Shown here: positions 1 to 9,495 of the stretch, one piece after another
How the letters are laid out: each line of letters opens with the position of its first letter
Position numbering within the stretch: the first letter of the stretch is position 1
Source: Leptospiraceae bacterium
GTDB taxonomy: Bacteria > Spirochaetota > Leptospiria > Leptospirales > Leptospiraceae
Assembly: GCA_016708435.1 (NCBI GenBank)
Contig: JADJFV010000001.1
Location: 806,001-870,000 of the forward strand
Direction of reading: 5' to 3'
DNA length: 64,000 nucleotides
Notes under the pieces: model-generated
What the model saw: the letters and a program-made list of their open reading frames with translations, nothing else
The model's database searches: none
Told to the model about the DNA's origin: nothing
Position numbers and translations under genes: made by a program

Positions 1-2664
1 GCGCCTGATATATACTCTCATTTTGCTACAAAAGATTTTACTAAATTGTATTCTCGGCAATTTGATATTCATTCATTACTCGACGCTCCAATACGTTCAG
101 GTGGAAAGCTAATAGGCATTATCTGCTGTGAGCAAGTAGCCATTCAAAAGAATTGGACTCTAGAAGAAGAAAATTTTATTGTCTCTCTTGCCAATATTCT
201 TGCTAGTTATTTTGAATTGAATGAGAGACAAGAGGCATTCTCAGAATTAACTGAAGCGAAGCAGGAAATTGAAGACTTAAATCAATTCACTCATTTAGTA
301 AACTCTCTTTCTAGTTTAGATGATATATTTATTGAAGTCTCAAAGTATGCTCATAATAAATATAATATAGCAGGCACTTGGCTTTTTTTACCAGATGAAA
401 AAAGAGAAAATCTATACACACATAAAGGATATAGTTATCAAAGAGTGGCTGATGAACATTATGCGCATCTAATAACTAAAAAGATTCCGCTCAAAGAAAA
501 AGAGGGTGGGATGTTGTATGTAACCTTTAAAAGGAAAAAACCATTTTATCTAAGTAGAATACCAAAGAATGAATTTGAATTGGATCGTGAATTTGAAAAA
601 GCACTTTCTATAAAGTCCTTTTTATATATACCGCTAGTTAGAAATGATAGCTGTATAGGAATTTTTGTTTTTTCTAATTTAGAAAAGGAAATGAAGCTAT
701 CTAAGAAGGATGTTCGAAAATTTAGTAACCTCTGCTCTCAGATTGCAGGAACTGTTGATACAAATCATCTTTTACAGCAAGTTGATAAAGCACGCAAAGA
801 AACAGAAAAACAAAATAACGAAACAGAAGCATTAAACAAACTAATTAAAAGCTTAAATGAGGACTTGAATCTAAATCATATCATGCAAAAAGTTTTAAAA
901 TATGTGAATGATAAATTTGGGATTGAGCATTTTGCACTATATAAAACAAACCCAGAGAAAACTTCTATTCACCTCTTAGATATTTTTTTTCCAGATCATA
1001 TAATGGAAGAGGATCGCAATGAGATATTAAATTTTAAAATTCCAATTCAAAATGTAAAAGGCTCACATGCATTTGCATTCAAAGCCAGAAAACCTTTTTA
1101 CATTTCAAAGGTTAAAAAATATGGAGGAACGAAAGAAGAATTATTTATGTTAGAAAAATTTAACATAAAATCCATACTATTAATTCCTCTCCTTTTAAAT
1201 AATGAACCGATTGGAATATTAGATTTTTCTAATTCTGATAAAATGAATTTAACCAAAGAAGATATTACAAAACTTTCTATTCTAGGGGAACAGTTTGCAG
1301 GAATTATCTATGGCTCCAATTTATATAAGGAAGTCCAAAAAGCAAAAGAGCAAGCAGAAATAGAAAGCGGTTTAGCCATAATTGCACAAAATGAAGCTGA
1401 GCAGGAAAGAGAAAAATCAGAGCGGTTACTACTAAATATCCTTCCAGCGGAAGTTGCTAATGAACTGAAAGAAAAAGGATTTGTAGAGCCTGTGTATTTC
1501 GAAAATACAACTATTCTATTTACAGACTTTAAAGGTTTTACGCAAATTTCTGAAGGATTAACACCGCAGGAGCTAATCAAAGAACTGGACGACTGTTTTT
1601 CTCAATTTGACCACATTATAGAGCATAATAATCTCGAAAAATTAAAGACAATAGGCGATAGTTATATGTGTGCGGGAGGTTTACCAAAAGTAAACGCTAC
1701 TCACGCAGTAGATTCCTGCCTCGCAGCTCTTGAAATTCAAGCATTCATGAATCAGATGAAAGAGATTCGACAATCACAAGGATTTCCGTATTGGGAGTTA
1801 CGTCTTGGTATCCACTCAGGATCTGTGATTGCAGGTGTTGTTGGAGAGAAAAAATTTGCATACGATATTTGGGGAGACACTGTAAATACGGCAAGTCGTA
1901 TGGAGTCAAGTGGGACACCAGGAAAGATTAACATCTCTTATGCGACACAAGACTTAGTGAAACACCTATTTGACTGTGAGTCCCGTGGAGCGATGCAAGC
2001 TAAAAACAAAGGCATGGTAAAGATGTATTATCTCAATAGAATTCTGCCAGAGTTTTCAAAGGATGAAAAGGGAATGATGCCGAATGAAAAGTTCTGGGAT
2101 ACTTACAAAGGAGAAAGATCTAGTCTGAATAAGGAGCTTGTTAAACGAATTCAAAAATTGGCAGCGGAATTAAATCTATTAGTAGGATTACAAGTAATAG
2201 ATACACAGCATCTTTGGTTGTATTATTTGATATTGGAGTTAGAAGAAATAAATGCAAATAAAGATTCCATCGTTGTATATAAGGAGCTAAAGCAGATTAG
2301 TCGCGAACTACGGAATTATGCAACGGAGCATTTTGAATTAGAAGAAATGTTATTAGATGAATGCAAATTTGATTCTATGGATTCTCATATTAAAATGCAC
2401 AGAAATTTTTCTGAATTCATGGAAACACGAATCAGCGACTTTCACAGAATCAATCTGGATGAAATTCAATCAATTATCGACTACCTGAAAACATGGTTGC
2501 AAAAACATATTTTGATTGAAGATAAACTATATTGTGATTTTATAAATTCTACCAATTTTGATTCTGAAAGTTTTTTTCAAAAAATAATGGAAGAAAAAAA
2601 AGTTACTTTAAGTAAATACCAATCTGATTTATATACATTAATTAACACAGTTAACGGAACCTAG
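1..2664 (+). CDS. GAF-class III adenylate cyclase-hemerythrin fusion (5' truncated)
   Basis: The reading frame is open from base 1 with no stop before the TTG at 46, so the gene starts upstream of the window. Counting from that TTG, a GAF end (about 1-60) is followed by two complete GAF domains (about 80-245 and 265-425), a short coiled coil, and a class III nucleotidyl cyclase domain (about 485-665). The cyclase keeps metal Asp in LFTDFKGF, the purine-binding pair (Lys in KLKTIGD, Asp in YDIWGD) and the Asn/Arg of NTASRM, which points to ATP as substrate. The C-terminus (about 700-850) is a bacteriohemerythrin with diiron ligands in IDTQHLW, EHFELEE, HIKMH and KHILIED, so O2 or NO could tune cAMP output (inference). 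It is cytosolic, with no membrane segments, and ends 10 bp before the histidine kinase gene. Confidence 0.93.
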   Translation, partial: APDIYSHFATKDFTKLYSRQFDIHSLLDAPIRSGGKLIGIICCEQVAIQKNWTLEEENFIVSLANILASYFELNERQEAFSELTEAKQEIEDLNQFTHLVNSLSSLDDIFIEVSKYAHNKYNIAGTWLFLPDEKRENLYTHKGYSYQRVADEHYAHLITKKIPLKEKEGGMLYVTFKRKKPFYLSRIPKNEFELDREFEKALSIKSFLYIPLVRNDSCIGIFVFSNLEKEMKLSKKDVRKFSNLCSQIAGTVDTNHLLQQVDKARKETEKQNNETEALNKLIKSLNEDLNLNHIMQKVLKYVNDKFGIEHFALYKTNPEKTSIHLLDIFFPDHIMEEDRNEILNFKIPIQNVKGSHAFAFKARKPFYISKVKKYGGTKEELFMLEKFNIKSILLIPLLLNNEPIGILDFSNSDKMNLTKEDITKLSILGEQFAGIIYGSNLYKEVQKAKEQAEIESGLAIIAQNEAEQEREKSERLLLNILPAEVANELKEKGFVEPVYFENTTILFTDFKGFTQISEGLTPQELIKELDDCFSQFDHIIEHNNLEKLKTIGDSYMCAGGLPKVNATHAVDSCLAALEIQAFMNQMKEIRQSQGFPYWELRLGIHSGSVIAGVVGEKKFAYDIWGDTVNTASRMESSGTPGKINISYATQDLVKHLFDCESRGAMQAKNKGMVKMYYLNRILPEFSKDEKGMMPNEKFWDTYKGERSSLNKELVKRIQKLAAELNLLVGLQVIDTQHLWLYYLILELEEINANKDSIVVYKELKQISRELRNYATEHFELEEMLLDECKFDSMDSHIKMHRNFSEFMETRISDFHRINLDEIQSIIDYLKTWLQKHILIEDKLYCDFINSTNFDSESFFQKIMEEKKVTLSKYQSDLYTLINTVNGT

Positions 2665-2674
2665 GCAAACGGCA

Positions 2675-5600
2675 ATGGCAAACGAAGATTATTCAAATAC
2701 AGATTTATTGAATCGTAAAAATGCAATGCTAGATATGGTAAACAGACTCCAGCAAACCTTTTTATCTGAAACAACTTCCAATGAAGTTTTTGAAAATGCT
2801 TTAAAAATGTTGCTCGACATTACAGAAAGTGAATACGGATTTATTGGAGAAGTATTACAAAATTCGGAAGGACAACCTTTCCTAAAAACCAAATCTATTA
2901 CCAATATAGCTTGGAATGAAGCTACTCGCAAGTTCTATGAAGAAAAAGCACCCAAAGGTTTGGAATTTACTAATCTCAACACTTTGTTTGGCGTTGTGCT
3001 CAAAACTGGAAGGGCTATCATTGCCAACGAGCCATCCACTCATCCACAGAGAGGCGGACTGCCCGAAGGTCACCCTCCTCTCAATGCATTCCTTGGCTTG
3101 CCACTTTTGGTCGGAACTAAAATGGTTGGAATGGCAGGGGTATCCAATCGGCTTGGTGGATACGATGAAAATCTAATTGCAGAGATAGAGCCTATCACTA
3201 CAACACTTGGTCGGTTAATTGAGGCACAGCAAGGAAAACTAGCACTGCAAGAAAGTGAGACTCGCTTGTTACTTGCTGTAAAAGAGCTGCAACAAAAAAA
3301 TAGGGATTTAGAACGAACCACTACTTTACTAAATGATGCCCAACGTATTTCCAATATGGGAGCTTGGGAACTCGACTTGTCTACTGGCAAAACATTCTGG
3401 ACAGATGAAGTCTATGCCATTCATGAAGTAGAAAAAGACTTTGATCACAACAAGCTAAATGGTATAGAGTTTTACCACACTAACTACCGTCCCATTATAT
3501 CAAAAGCCATCGCTGAAACCATTGCGAAAAGAATTCCCTTCGATGTCAAATGTCAGTTCATTACAGCCAAACGTAACCACCGATGGGTACGTGTTTCTGG
3601 CTATCCCGTAATATCAGACGAAAAAGTAACACACTTGATTGGGATGTTTCAGGACATTACAAAACAAGAAGCCGACAGAGAAGCCCTTCAAGAAAGTGAA
3701 TCTAAACTTAAAGAAATTCTCAATGCTATTAATGATGGTATATGGTCGGTCTCATTGCCCGATAGGAAAATACTCTATCTAAGTCCCTCAATAGAATCGA
3801 TCTATGGATATTCTACAGAAGAGCTGATCGAAAAACCAAGCTTATGGCAAGAGTCTATTCATCCAGATGATCTCTTTGCATTAGAGGATACCATCCAAGA
3901 ATTGACAGCAAATGGTTCGTCAATTAGTATAAAACGCATAATCAGGAAAGATGGTGCAGTTATCTGGGTGCAAGATAAAAGTTTTTTAATTTATGAGAAT
4001 GGTAAGCCTATCAAGGTTGTTGGTGTAATAAGCGATATAACCGACAGCAAAAGAAAACAAGAAGAAATTACTACTATCAGGAAAGAAGTAGAAGATATCA
4101 CAAACGCCGTCAATGAAAGTTCGCTAGTCTCTATTGCCGACATAAATGGAAATATTGTAAAAACGAATCAGCGTTATCGGGACTTGACCGGATACTCAGA
4201 AGCTGAACTTCTAGGTCAAAACCACCGTATTTTTAATTCAGGCTACCACAATAAATCATTCTGGAAATCAATGTGGCAAACCATTTCTTCCGGCACTATA
4301 TGGCGAGGAGAAGTGAAAAACAAAGCAAAAGATGGAAGCGAACATTGGGTTTCAACTATGATCCACCCGATTAAGAACATGGAAGGTGTTATCACCAACT
4401 ATTTATCCATTAGGCAAGATATTACCGACCGCAAGCAGGCAGAGAAAGAACTACAAGAAAGTGAAGCTCGTTACAGAGGATATATCGACAACGCACCAGA
4501 TGGGGTTTTTATTGTCGATGCAACTGGGCAATATACGGAGGTAAATGATGCTGGCTGTGCGATGACAGGTTATTCTAAGGAAGAAATTCTGACAATGTCA
4601 ATATCGGATTTTCTGTTCGAGGAATCCTTTCGAGAAGGGATGAACCATTTTACACGTTTGCTGGAAATTGGTAAATCTGCTGGGGAATTGCCCTTTCGCC
4701 ATAAAGACGGTTCGAAACGTTGGTGGTCACTTACTACAGCTCGGTTAAATTCCGACCGCTTTATTGGATTTGCCAAAGATATTACCGACCGCAGGCAGGC
4801 AGAGGAAGAATTAATAAAAGCTAAAGAAAAAGCGGAAAAGAATGAAGAAAAATACCGGATACTTTTTAATGCAAACAAGGACGGTATTTCTCTTTTAAGC
4901 ATTGGTATTGATGGAAAACCTTCTGGCTTCATTGATTTTAATGATGCCGTTTGCGAGGCTTTTGGTTTTGCTAGAGATGAATTGATGCATAGAAGGCTCG
5001 AAGAATTAGAGGTTCCTGTTCCTGATAATGTTATGATTAAAAGGTTGGAAACTCTTCGAACGAAAGGAATCATTGAATTCGAAACAATAATTAAAAATCA
5101 AACCGGAGATTACAGAAATCTGGATGTTAAAGCTGTGTTGATAAATTATTACAACCAGCCTGCCTTGATGAACATTACTAGAGATATTACCGACCGCAAA
5201 CGGGCAGAATTAGCCTTGAAGCAATTTAACGATATTGCGGAAAATATTCAATTGGGAATATACGTATATCACCTTGAAAATATTAAGGATGACCGAACTC
5301 TTCGTTTGACTTACGCCAATCCTGCCACTGAAAAAATGACTGGCATTAAGACGCAAAACATTATAGGAAAAACCTTAGACGAAAATTTTCCCGCACTTAG
5401 AGCCTTGAATATTCCGCAAAGATATGCTGAGGTAGTGAGAACGCAGGAGCAAAAAAACTTTGAAGACGTATACTATGACGATGACCGCATTTCTCAATCC
5501 TTTTTTTCAGTAAAAGCATTCCCGCTACCCAATAATTATCTTGGCATCGCATTTGAAAATATAACCGAATCAAAACTAATTGCAGAATCATTGGTCATTG

Positions 5601-6799
5601 CCAAAGAGGAAGCTGAAAATGCCAACAAAGCCAAAAGTGAATTTTTGGCAAATATGAGCCATGAAATACGAACCCCGCTCAATGCAGTGATCGGATTTAC
5701 TGAGCTACTGAAAAATACTCCCTTGTCGCCGGTGCAACAACAGTATGTAGATATTGCCAATGTATCTGGACATACCTTGTTGGGGGTAATTAACGGTATC
5801 CTCGATTTCTCAAAAATAGAAGCCGGAATGTTGAAACTGGAAATGATCAAGGTTGATTTAATCGAGTTAGCAGAACACAGTGTTGAGATTGTTAAGTATT
5901 CCGCAATAAAAAAGAATTTGAAAGTGCACCTAGATATCGATCCATCCATACCCCGTTTCTGCATAACTGATCCATTTCGTCTCAGGCAGGTTATCACGAA
6001 TCTATTGAGTAACGCTGTCAAATTTACACACAAAGGGGAAGTAGAGTTTAAGATTAAGTTTGCAACAATGCCTAACGGTTTAGGAAAATTTCATTTTTCC
6101 ATTCGCGATACTGGAATAGGTATAAAGGAAGAACAAAAAAATAAACTGTTCAAGGCATTTTCACAGGCAGACAGTTCTACCACTCGCAAATTTGGTGGAA
6201 CGGGATTAGGCTTAGTCATTTCAGAAATGATCGTGAATAGACTAGGCAGTAAAATTAATATCGAAAGCACACACGGGGAAGGTTCTACTTTTTGGTTTGA
6301 ATTTGTCACTATAACAGAAGAAGGGGAAAGGCTGCAAATTACTTCCCCTATAGAAAATCGAATATGTTCAGAAACTTCCTTTCCCAATAAAGAGTTTTCA
6401 ATTCTAATTGTAGAGGATGATCCGATCAATGTCATTCTTCTAGAAGCAATGCTGCGCAAAATCGTTCCGAGCGCAAAATACACAGAAGCCACAACTGGAT
6501 TGGAAGGATTAGAAAAATATAAACAAAGTCAACCTGATATAGTATTTATGGATATGCAAATGCCGGAAATGGGTGGTTTGGAGGCAACTTGTGAAATACG
6601 CAAACTGGAACAAATTAGTAGCAAACATGTTCCCATCATAGCATTTACCGCAGGCGCTTTTAAAGCAGATGAAGAAAAATGCCTCTCTGCTGGTATGAAT
6701 TATTTTTTGACTAAACCAGCAAAGTTAGAAAACATTACCTTCGTTATACGCAAGTATTTATTTTTAGATGAGACCCCCGATATCGCTCAATGTCATTAA
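2675..6799 (+). CDS. GAF/multi-PAS hybrid sensor histidine kinase with receiver domain
   Basis: A soluble 1374-residue hybrid kinase. Order: GAF (about 20-195), six PAS/PAC units (about 220-335, 345-460, 475-590, 600-705, 725-840, 850-970), HisKA with phospho-His about 996 in SHEIRTPLNAVIGF, HATPase with N box NLLSNAVKF (about 1108), DTGIGI and GGTGLGL, then a receiver with VEDD, phospho-Asp about 1293 in MDMQMPEMGG and Lys about 1347 in TKPAK. All catalytic residues are visible. No transmembrane segment is seen, so sensing is cytoplasmic; the ligand is unknown. It follows the cyclase gene by 10 bp and is probably cotranscribed. The linkers after three PAS units are nearly identical DNA. The last three codons and the stop come from a MITE-like insertion; without it the frame would run five codons past the insertion point. 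Confidence 0.93.
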   Translation: MANEDYSNTDLLNRKNAMLDMVNRLQQTFLSETTSNEVFENALKMLLDITESEYGFIGEVLQNSEGQPFLKTKSITNIAWNEATRKFYEEKAPKGLEFTNLNTLFGVVLKTGRAIIANEPSTHPQRGGLPEGHPPLNAFLGLPLLVGTKMVGMAGVSNRLGGYDENLIAEIEPITTTLGRLIEAQQGKLALQESETRLLLAVKELQQKNRDLERTTTLLNDAQRISNMGAWELDLSTGKTFWTDEVYAIHEVEKDFDHNKLNGIEFYHTNYRPIISKAIAETIAKRIPFDVKCQFITAKRNHRWVRVSGYPVISDEKVTHLIGMFQDITKQEADREALQESESKLKEILNAINDGIWSVSLPDRKILYLSPSIESIYGYSTEELIEKPSLWQESIHPDDLFALEDTIQELTANGSSISIKRIIRKDGAVIWVQDKSFLIYENGKPIKVVGVISDITDSKRKQEEITTIRKEVEDITNAVNESSLVSIADINGNIVKTNQRYRDLTGYSEAELLGQNHRIFNSGYHNKSFWKSMWQTISSGTIWRGEVKNKAKDGSEHWVSTMIHPIKNMEGVITNYLSIRQDITDRKQAEKELQESEARYRGYIDNAPDGVFIVDATGQYTEVNDAGCAMTGYSKEEILTMSISDFLFEESFREGMNHFTRLLEIGKSAGELPFRHKDGSKRWWSLTTARLNSDRFIGFAKDITDRRQAEEELIKAKEKAEKNEEKYRILFNANKDGISLLSIGIDGKPSGFIDFNDAVCEAFGFARDELMHRRLEELEVPVPDNVMIKRLETLRTKGIIEFETIIKNQTGDYRNLDVKAVLINYYNQPALMNITRDITDRKRAELALKQFNDIAENIQLGIYVYHLENIKDDRTLRLTYANPATEKMTGIKTQNIIGKTLDENFPALRALNIPQRYAEVVRTQEQKNFEDVYYDDDRISQSFFSVKAFPLPNNYLGIAFENITESKLIAESLVIAKEEAENANKAKSEFLANMSHEIRTPLNAVIGFTELLKNTPLSPVQQQYVDIANVSGHTLLGVINGILDFSKIEAGMLKLEMIKVDLIELAEHSVEIVKYSAIKKNLKVHLDIDPSIPRFCITDPFRLRQVITNLLSNAVKFTHKGEVEFKIKFATMPNGLGKFHFSIRDTGIGIKEEQKNKLFKAFSQADSSTTRKFGGTGLGLVISEMIVNRLGSKINIESTHGEGSTFWFEFVTITEEGERLQITSPIENRICSETSFPNKEFSILIVEDDPINVILLEAMLRKIVPSAKYTEATTGLEGLEKYKQSQPDIVFMDMQMPEMGGLEATCEIRKLEQISSKHVPIIAFTAGAFKADEEKCLSAGMNYFLTKPAKLENITFVIRKYLFLDETPDIAQCH

Positions 6800-6978
6800 G
6801 TTAAGATAAAAGAAAAAAGAATTCACCACGAAGGGCACGAAGAACACGAAGAAAAAAAGGATTCCATCATAAACCCCTTCGTGAACTTCGTGCTCTTCGT
6901 GGTGAAAAACTCTTATCTTAATGACATTGCCCGATATCGCTTGGCGGTTGCGGCGATAGCAGGTGGAATTTCGGGGGT
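6773..6978. repeat. Split copy of the ACCCCCGA/TCGGGGGT repeat
   Basis: The words ACCCCCGA (6773-6780) and TCGGGGGT (6971-6978) flank the MITE-like element. The same pair, with the same flanking bases (gAGACCCCCGATA and TCGGGGGTGACA), forms a compact 8-bp stem with a 9-base loop at 26303-26327. The simplest reading is that a dispersed repeat of that type overlaps the end of the kinase gene and was later interrupted. The right side has diverged apart from the arm. Confidence 0.5.
6788..6929. mobile_element. 142-bp MITE-like palindromic element with target duplication
   Basis: The ends are a perfect 13-bp inverted repeat, CAATGTCATTAAG (6788-6800) and CTTAATGACATTG (6917-6929). The element is flanked by a direct 12-bp repeat CCCGATATCGCT at 6776-6787 and 6930-6941, as a target-site duplication would look. 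Inside, each arm carries three CACGAAG (or CTTCGTG) words at exactly 9-bp spacing: 6827, 6836, 6845 on the left and 6877, 6886, 6895 on the right. The arms can fold into a long hairpin of about 60-70 bp. It has no coding capacity, and it supplies the stop codon of the kinase gene. It may also act as a bidirectional terminator between the convergent kinase and copA genes. Confidence 0.8.
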
Positions 6979-6983
6979 GACAG

Positions 6984-9132
6984 CTAATCCTTCTTCCAAT
7001 TGAGCGACAGCGCATTTAATACAACAGAAATTGAGCTAAATGCCATTGCACCGCCGCTGACCCAGGGGGCTAATAAGCCTATGCCGGCAATGGGAATTCC
7101 GATTGCGTTGTAACAAAGTGCCCAGAAGAAATTTTGTCGAATGTTTCGAACGGTGCTTCGGCTGATTCGGATAACGTCAATTAGTCGTAACAATTTTTCT
7201 CCCTTCTGCTTTCAATGAGGAAATGCTTTTAGCTTTATCTTCTGGCAATAGAGAGGCAAATACTTTTTCGATTCCAACTTCATTCGCGATTTTTCTAGCG
7301 GTTACTTCATTATCCCCCGTGAGTAATATTGGCTCTATGCCCAATGACTTTAATTTTTTAATCGCGTCTTTGCTGCTTGGTTTTAATTTGTCTTCGATGG
7401 CAAAGATTGCTGAATAGGTTTCCTTCCCTGATACGACTGCAAGCACAACCGTGCTTCCTTCTTTTTCCCATTCGTCTGCAGTTTGGAGAATTTCTTTTGG
7501 TATAGTAAAGCCCTGGCTACTAATGTAAGATTGTTTGCCTGCAAATACTTGGAAGTTATCGACTAACGCTCTTACTCCACCACCGGATTCTATTTGTAAA
7601 TTGTTAAATTTTGAAAGGGAGATATTTTTCTCCTTGGCGAAGTTCACAATTGCTTTAGCTAGTGGATGCTCGGAGCCAGCCTCTACCGAGGCAATTTTTT
7701 CGAGTGGTATATTTTCATTATCTGCAAGAGCTTTGTATTTAATAACATATGGCTTTCCTTCTGTAAGAGTTCCCGTTTTATCAAATGCGATTGTATTAAT
7801 AAAGGCTGCTGTTTCTAAGGCTTCTGCATTTCTAAATAAAATTCCTTTTGCGGCGGCTTTACCTGTTCCAACCAAAAGGGAAACAGGAGTCGCTAGACCA
7901 AGGGCACAGGGACATGCAATTACTAATATGGCGATTGCTTTTTCAAGTGCAGCACCTAAAATGCCTGGCTCTAAAAATAGAAACCATAGCGCAAAATCAA
8001 GAGTAGCCAGTAAGACTACAATTGGAACGAATACTCCAGAAATTTTATCTGCAATTTTTTGGAGTGGGGCACGGCTAGCTTGTGCATCTTCGACGGTTTT
8101 AATAATGGAAGCTAAGAGTGTATCTGATCCTATTCTTTCTGCTTTTAAGATTAATGCTCCGTTTCCATTAATGGTTCCGCCGAGTAATTTACTGCTTAAT
8201 GTTTTTTCTACAGGGAGACTCTCACCGGTTAACATGGATTCGTCTACAGAGCTATTTCCTTCCATTACAATACCATCAGTGGGAATTTTCTCACCCGGCT
8301 TTACTAAAATGAGATCTTCTACTTTTAAATATTCCGATGGAACTTCTACCCAGTTGTTTTCTTTTTTAATTCTAGCAGTATCCGGTTTTAGTTTTAATAA
8401 GGCTTTTATCGCACTCGAGCTTTGTCCGCGGACTACGGTTTCTATCCATTTGCCTCCGAGAATAAATGTTAGCAATACAGCCGATGTCTCGTAGTATAAA
8501 GGTGGAAATGCCGCATGTCCTAGGTGCTCAATATGCTTCCATGCATTTGTATAAAATATATCGTTTTGCTTAATGCCATGCATTAGACTCATTACGAGGC
8601 TATACCCGTATGCTGCGGAAGTTCCTGTAACAACAAGCACATCCATGTTAGCCGCTTTGTTTTTTAAGGCTCGATAAGCTCCATCGTAAAAGGGAAACCC
8701 AATCCAAAACTGAACCGGTGTTGCAAGCAAGAATTGAAACCATGGATGTAGGAAGATTGCGGGCAATGGTAAAAAAGAAAGAATAGAAAAATGAGAAACC
8801 ATCGTGTATAAAAGTGGAATAGATAAAAGTGCAGAAATAATAAAACGGAATTTTAATTTATTAAGTTCAGCTTTGTGTTTGTCTTCCGTCTTATCTGCAT
8901 TAGCCTCCGAGTGCTCAGAGGCTTTGTATCCAAGGGAGTCTACTTTGGTATATAAATCTTCCGGTTTTATAGAATTATCATATCTAACATAAGCAGTCTC
9001 GCGGGCAAAATTGACTCTTGCATCTTCGACACCGGCAACTTTGTGTAAACCCTTCTCTATGCGAAGGGCACAATTAGCGCAGGTCATCCCAAAAAGATCA
9101 AGTGTAATTTCTTGTTTGTTGTCAGGATTCAA
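6984..9132 (-). pseudogene. copA: Copper-translocating P1B-type ATPase, disrupted by deletion
   Basis: Cu(I)-exporting P-type ATPase. N-terminal HMA domain with GMTCANC (Cys18, Cys21), membrane helices, actuator motif LTGES, ion-binding CPCALGLATP, phosphorylation motif DKTGTLT, the P1B marker SEHPLA and TGDN are all present. The main frame stops at 7177 just after LKAEGRKIV. The C-terminal helices (IRISRSTVRNIRQNFFWALCYN to the end at 6984) continue in another frame. Between them the roughly 40-45 residues carrying the conserved GDGINDAP hinge motif are missing. This is an out-of-frame deletion of about 130 bp near 7185-7195, not a simple frameshift. Such a protein should not be able to pump. 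It is downstream of copZ with an 11-bp overlap. An assembly error cannot be excluded. Confidence 0.88.
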
Positions 9133-9334
9133 TTTTGTTCCCTAGTGAGTAACCTTCTTCCTCTAAGGCAGTTTTTAATTTATTATACATGCTAGCGTCT
9201 AATTCCAATTCAACGCTAACAGAATGATTTTTTAAATCAGCTTTCGCAGTAATTCCTTCTTTAGAAAATTCTTTTTCTACATGCATAACGCAGTGTCCAC
9301 AAGTCATCCCTTCTAATTGGTATAAAGATTTCAT
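9122..9334 (-). CDS. copZ: CopZ-like heavy-metal-associated copper chaperone
   Basis: A 70-residue single HMA domain of the ferredoxin-like metallochaperone fold, with the Cu(I)-binding motif GMTCGHC at residues 9-15. Family knowledge: such proteins carry Cu(I) in the cytosol to the N-terminal HMA domain of CopA. Here copA follows on the same strand, its start overlapping the end of this gene by 11 bp, which suggests translational coupling. An SD-like AAGGAGAA lies just before the ATG. Length matches the family. A 16-bp palindrome 40-56 bp upstream could be the operator of the unit. Its role is doubtful if copA is truly broken, as the chaperone would have no pump partner in this locus. Confidence 0.88.
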   Translation of the reverse strand: MKSLYQLEGMTCGHCVMHVEKEFSKEGITAKADLKNHSVSVELELDASMYNKLKTALEEEGYSLGNKIES

Positions 9335-9374
9335 GGTATTAATTCTCCTTGGTAGTTGCTTCTATTAAGATATC

Positions 9375-9390
9375 ATTTGTAATTACAAAT
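9375..9390 (-). promoter_or_regulatory. Candidate operator palindrome upstream of copZ-copA
   Basis: ATTTGTAATTACAAAT is a perfect 16-bp palindrome centred about 48 bp upstream of the copZ start. A second, looser inverted repeat (GACATT at 9393-9398, AATGTC at 9410-9415) lies next to it. Position and symmetry fit a dimeric repressor or activator site controlling copper resistance. No regulator gene lies beside it, so the factor is unknown. Confidence 0.5.
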
Positions 9391-9495
9391 ATGACATTTA
9401 CACATTTTGAATGTCAAGCTTAAATTGATATGGCGGATACTCTACGTCATCTGGTTCCTGATTGTTACGGTGATACTTATCTCGATTATCTAGTT

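Noticed and set aside
4570..5073. 167-codon minus-strand frame within the histidine kinase
   Set aside because: Antisense to well-defined PAS domains with no motif of its own.
6764..7015. Minus-strand frame of 83 codons reading HHEEHEVHEG and NLMTLS
   Set aside because: It is a translation of the MITE-like element and its surroundings; such peptides are artefacts of periodic repeats.
7535..8494. Long plus-strand open frame (319 codons) opposite copA
   Set aside because: It is the antisense shadow of copA; composition is Ser/Pro-rich filler without motifs or an SD.
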